From: Lysobacteraceae bacterium
GTDB taxonomy: Bacteria; Pseudomonadota; Gammaproteobacteria; Xanthomonadales; Xanthomonadaceae
NCBI GenBank assembly: GCA_023954075.1
Contig: JAMLIV010000003.1
Location: 62,001 to 126,000 of the forward strand
Reading direction: 5' to 3'
Length of the DNA stretch: 64,000 nt
Part shown: positions 62,228-64,000 of the stretch, one piece after another
How positions within the stretch are numbered: the first letter of the stretch is position 1
Layout of the letters: each line of letters starts with the position of its first letter
The notes under the pieces: model-generated
Databases searched by the model: none
Seen by the model: only the letters and a program-made list of their open reading frames with translations
Told to the model about the DNA's origin: nothing
Made by a program: the position numbers and the translations under genes

Positions 62228-64000
62228 TGTCTGCCGTCCTGCATCCCGCCATCGCGCGTGTCACCGCACGCATCGCCGAGCGCAGCCGGACCACGCGCGA
62301 CGATTACCTCGCCCGCATGAGCGCCGCGCGCGACGCCGGTCCGTACCGCTACCGCCTTTCCTGCAGCAACCAGGCGCACGGCTTCGCCGCCTCCGGGCAG
62401 GACAAGGCGGCGCTGCGCCGCGGCCGCGGCGGCAACCTCGGCATCGTCACCGCCTACAACGACATGCTCAGCGCGCACCAGCCGATGGAGCACTACCCCA
62501 GCCTGATCCGCATGGCGGCGCGCAACGCCGGCGGCAGCGCGCAGGTCGCCGGCGGCGTGCCGGCGATGTGCGACGGCATCACCCAGGGCCGCGCCGGCAT
62601 GGAGCTGTCGCTGTTCTCGCGCGACGTGATCGCGATGGCGACGGCGGTCTCGCTCTCGCACGATTGCTACGACGCCGCGCTGATGCTGGGCGTGTGCGAC
62701 AAGATCGTGCCCGGGCTCCTGATCGGCGCGCTCGGCTTCGGCCACCTGCCGGTGGTGTTCGTGCCGGCCGGGCCGATGCCCTCGGGCATCCCCAACCCGG
62801 AGAAGGCGAAGGTGCGCCAGCGCTTCGCGCTCGGGGAAGCCGGCCGCGACGAGCTGATGGATGCGGAAGCCGCGTCCTACCACGCGCCGGGCACCTGCAC
62901 CTTCTACGGCACCGCCAATTCCAACCAGATGCTGATGGAAGTGATGGGCCTGCACCTGCCGGGCACCGCCTTCGTGCCGCCCGGCACGCCGCTGCGCGAT
63001 GCACTCACCGTGGCCGCCGCCGAACAGGCGCTGCGCATCACGGCGCTGGGCGACGACTGTCGGCCGCTCGCGCACACGATCGACGAGAAGGCCATCGTCA
63101 ACGCCCTGGTCGGACTGGCGGCCACCGGCGGCTCGACCAACCACACCCTGCACCTGGTCGCGGTGGCGCGCGCCGCCGGCATCCTCATCGACTGGAACGA
63201 CTTCGACGAACTCTCGCGCGCCACCCCGCTGCTGGCGCGGGTCTATCCCAACGGTCCGGCCGACGTGAACCACTTCGAAGCCGCCGGCGGCATGGGCTTC
63301 ATCATCACCCAGCTGCTCGATGCCGGACTGCTGCACGAGGACATCGCCTGCGTGCACGGCGGCAACCTGCGCCAGCAGGCAAGACAGCCCTTCCTGGACG
63401 GAACGCGGCTGGACTGGCGCGATCCGCCCGCGCAGTCGCGCAATACCGGCATCGTGCGCCCGGCGTCCGCGCCGTTCGATGCCGAAGGCGGCCTGCGCGT
63501 GCTGCACGGCAACCTCGGACGCGCGGTGGTGAAGGTTTCGGCGGTCGCGCCGCAGTACCGCCAACACGAGGCACCGGCAAAAATCTTCGCCTCGCAGGAA
63601 GCCCTGCTGGCCGCGTTCAAGGCCGGCGCGCTGGGCGGCGACTTCACCGCGGTGGTGCGCGGCCAGGGCCCGCGCGCCAACGGCATGCCCGAACTGCACA
63701 AGCTCACCCCCACGCTGGCCGCCCTGCAGGACCGCGGCCAGCGCGTGGCCCTGGTCACCGACGGGCGCATGTCGGGTGCCTCGGGCAAGGTGCTGGCCGC
63801 GATCCACGTGACGCCGGAGGCCGCCGATGGCGGCGCGCTGGCGAAGCTGCGCGACGGCGACCTGATCCGCATCGATGCCGAGGCCGGCACAATGGACGTG
63901 GTGCTGGACCAAGCGCAATGGCAGGCCCGCGAAGCACAGCCACTGGACCTGGCCGGCAACCAGTCCGGCATGGGCCGCGAGCTGTTCGGCCTGATGCGCA
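62227..64000 (+). CDS. edd: Phosphogluconate dehydratase, cut by window end
   Basis: The frame runs open from ATG 62227 to the window end, giving about 591 residues of the usual roughly 605-610. Edd dehydrates 6-phosphogluconate to KDPG, the key Entner-Doudoroff step, with a [4Fe-4S] cluster. The cluster Cys motifs are visible: [22 protein letters not shown] and [12 protein letters not shown]. It starts overlapping the pgl stop (TAATG). The aldolase gene (eda) would be expected downstream but is not seen. Confidence 0.96.
   Translation, partial: MSAVLHPAIARVTARIAERSRTTRDDYLARMSAARDAGPYRYRLSCSNQAHGFAASGQDKAALRRGRGGNLGIVTAYNDMLSAHQPMEHYPSLIRMAARNAGGSAQVAGGVPAMCDGITQGRAGMELSLFSRDVIAMATAVSLSHDCYDAALMLGVCDKIVPGLLIGALGFGHLPVVFVPAGPMPSGIPNPEKAKVRQRFALGEAGRDELMDAEAASYHAPGTCTFYGTANSNQMLMEVMGLHLPGTAFVPPGTPLRDALTVAAAEQALRITALGDDCRPLAHTIDEKAIVNALVGLAATGGSTNHTLHLVAVARAAGILIDWNDFDELSRATPLLARVYPNGPADVNHFEAAGGMGFIITQLLDAGLLHEDIACVHGGNLRQQARQPFLDGTRLDWRDPPAQSRNTGIVRPASAPFDAEGGLRVLHGNLGRAVVKVSAVAPQYRQHEAPAKIFASQEALLAAFKAGALGGDFTAVVRGQGPRANGMPELHKLTPTLAALQDRGQRVALVTDGRMSGASGKVLAAIHVTPEAADGGALAKLRDGDLIRIDAEAGTMDVVLDQAQWQAREAQPLDLAGNQSGMGRELFGLMR

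Overview
The window is 64 kb of dense, high-GC chromosome, about 90 percent coding. The gene families point to a gammaproteobacterium of the Xanthomonadales (Lysobacteraceae or Rhodanobacteraceae type): a FadE-type acyl-CoA dehydrogenase, an Entner-Doudoroff operon (zwf-pgl-edd), a plant-type GshA, a TonB receptor with an aromatic C-terminus, a variant IPTL-CTERM surface protein, and GTCGG...CCGAC palindromes between genes. This placement is inferred; no rRNA is present. I see no prophage, integrase, insertion sequence, CRISPR array or rRNA operon. Two tRNA genes and one VapBC-like pair are present.

Layout. 1-3.0 kb: the end of a DUF4175 / amidotransferase-like envelope operon. 3.1-9.2 kb: ffh (-), a CcsA/YpjD-like cytochrome assembly protein and a PilZ protein (+), then radA, a methyltransferase and a 2OG-Fe(II) oxygenase (-). 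9.2-12.0 kb: a TonB-dependent receptor. 12.2-16.9 kb: a fatty-acid module of TetR regulator, alpha/beta hydrolase, FadE-like dehydrogenase and thioesterase-like protein. 16.9-20.1 kb: an ATP/ADP-antiporter-like transporter and a GMC oxidoreductase. 20.2-24.5 kb: VapBC-like pair, CopB-type copper ATPase, and a cytochrome c joined to a beta-rich domain behind an FNR-type box. 24.5-26.2 kb: an intergenic repeat-like element, tRNA-Met, tRNA-Val and an AlkA-type glycosylase. 26.2-35.3 kb: a penicillin-acylase-family hydrolase, a GldA/GldF/GldG/DUF4340 ABC operon and an SRPBCC membrane protein.

35.6-43.3 kb: a large secreted repeat protein, a two-component system, a YecA/SEC-C protein, gshA and an ADP-ribosylglycohydrolase. 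43.5-47.9 kb: hemolysin III, a sigma/membrane-protein pair coupled to a GtrB-like glycosyltransferase, mtgA and hslO. 48-57 kb: a GAF-GAF-GGDEF-EAL protein, a barrel-like envelope protein, plsB, a lipoprotein and an acid phosphatase lipoprotein. 57-64 kb: rep helicase, a Sel1-like protein, then zwf-pgl-edd, with edd cut by the window edge.

Many neighbours overlap by 4 bases (ATGA or GTGA), which marks translationally coupled operons: DUF4175/amidotransferase-like, ccsA/pilZ, hydrolase/fadE, vapBC, GldG/DUF4340, ABC ATPase/permease, kinase/regulator, and glycosyltransferase/sigma. pgl and edd share one base of a TAATG junction.

The most interesting regulatory signals are (i) an FNR-type palindrome placed as a class II activator site for the cytochrome-barrel gene, (ii) two matching CATAC-N6-GTAT operators over a possibly leaderless promoter between the TetR gene and the fatty-acid operon, and (iii) long perfect hairpins in the TonB-receptor leader and between the ABC operon and the acylase gene. 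No wholly new system is obvious. The best candidate for new biology is the copper-ATPase/cytochrome-barrel neighbourhood.
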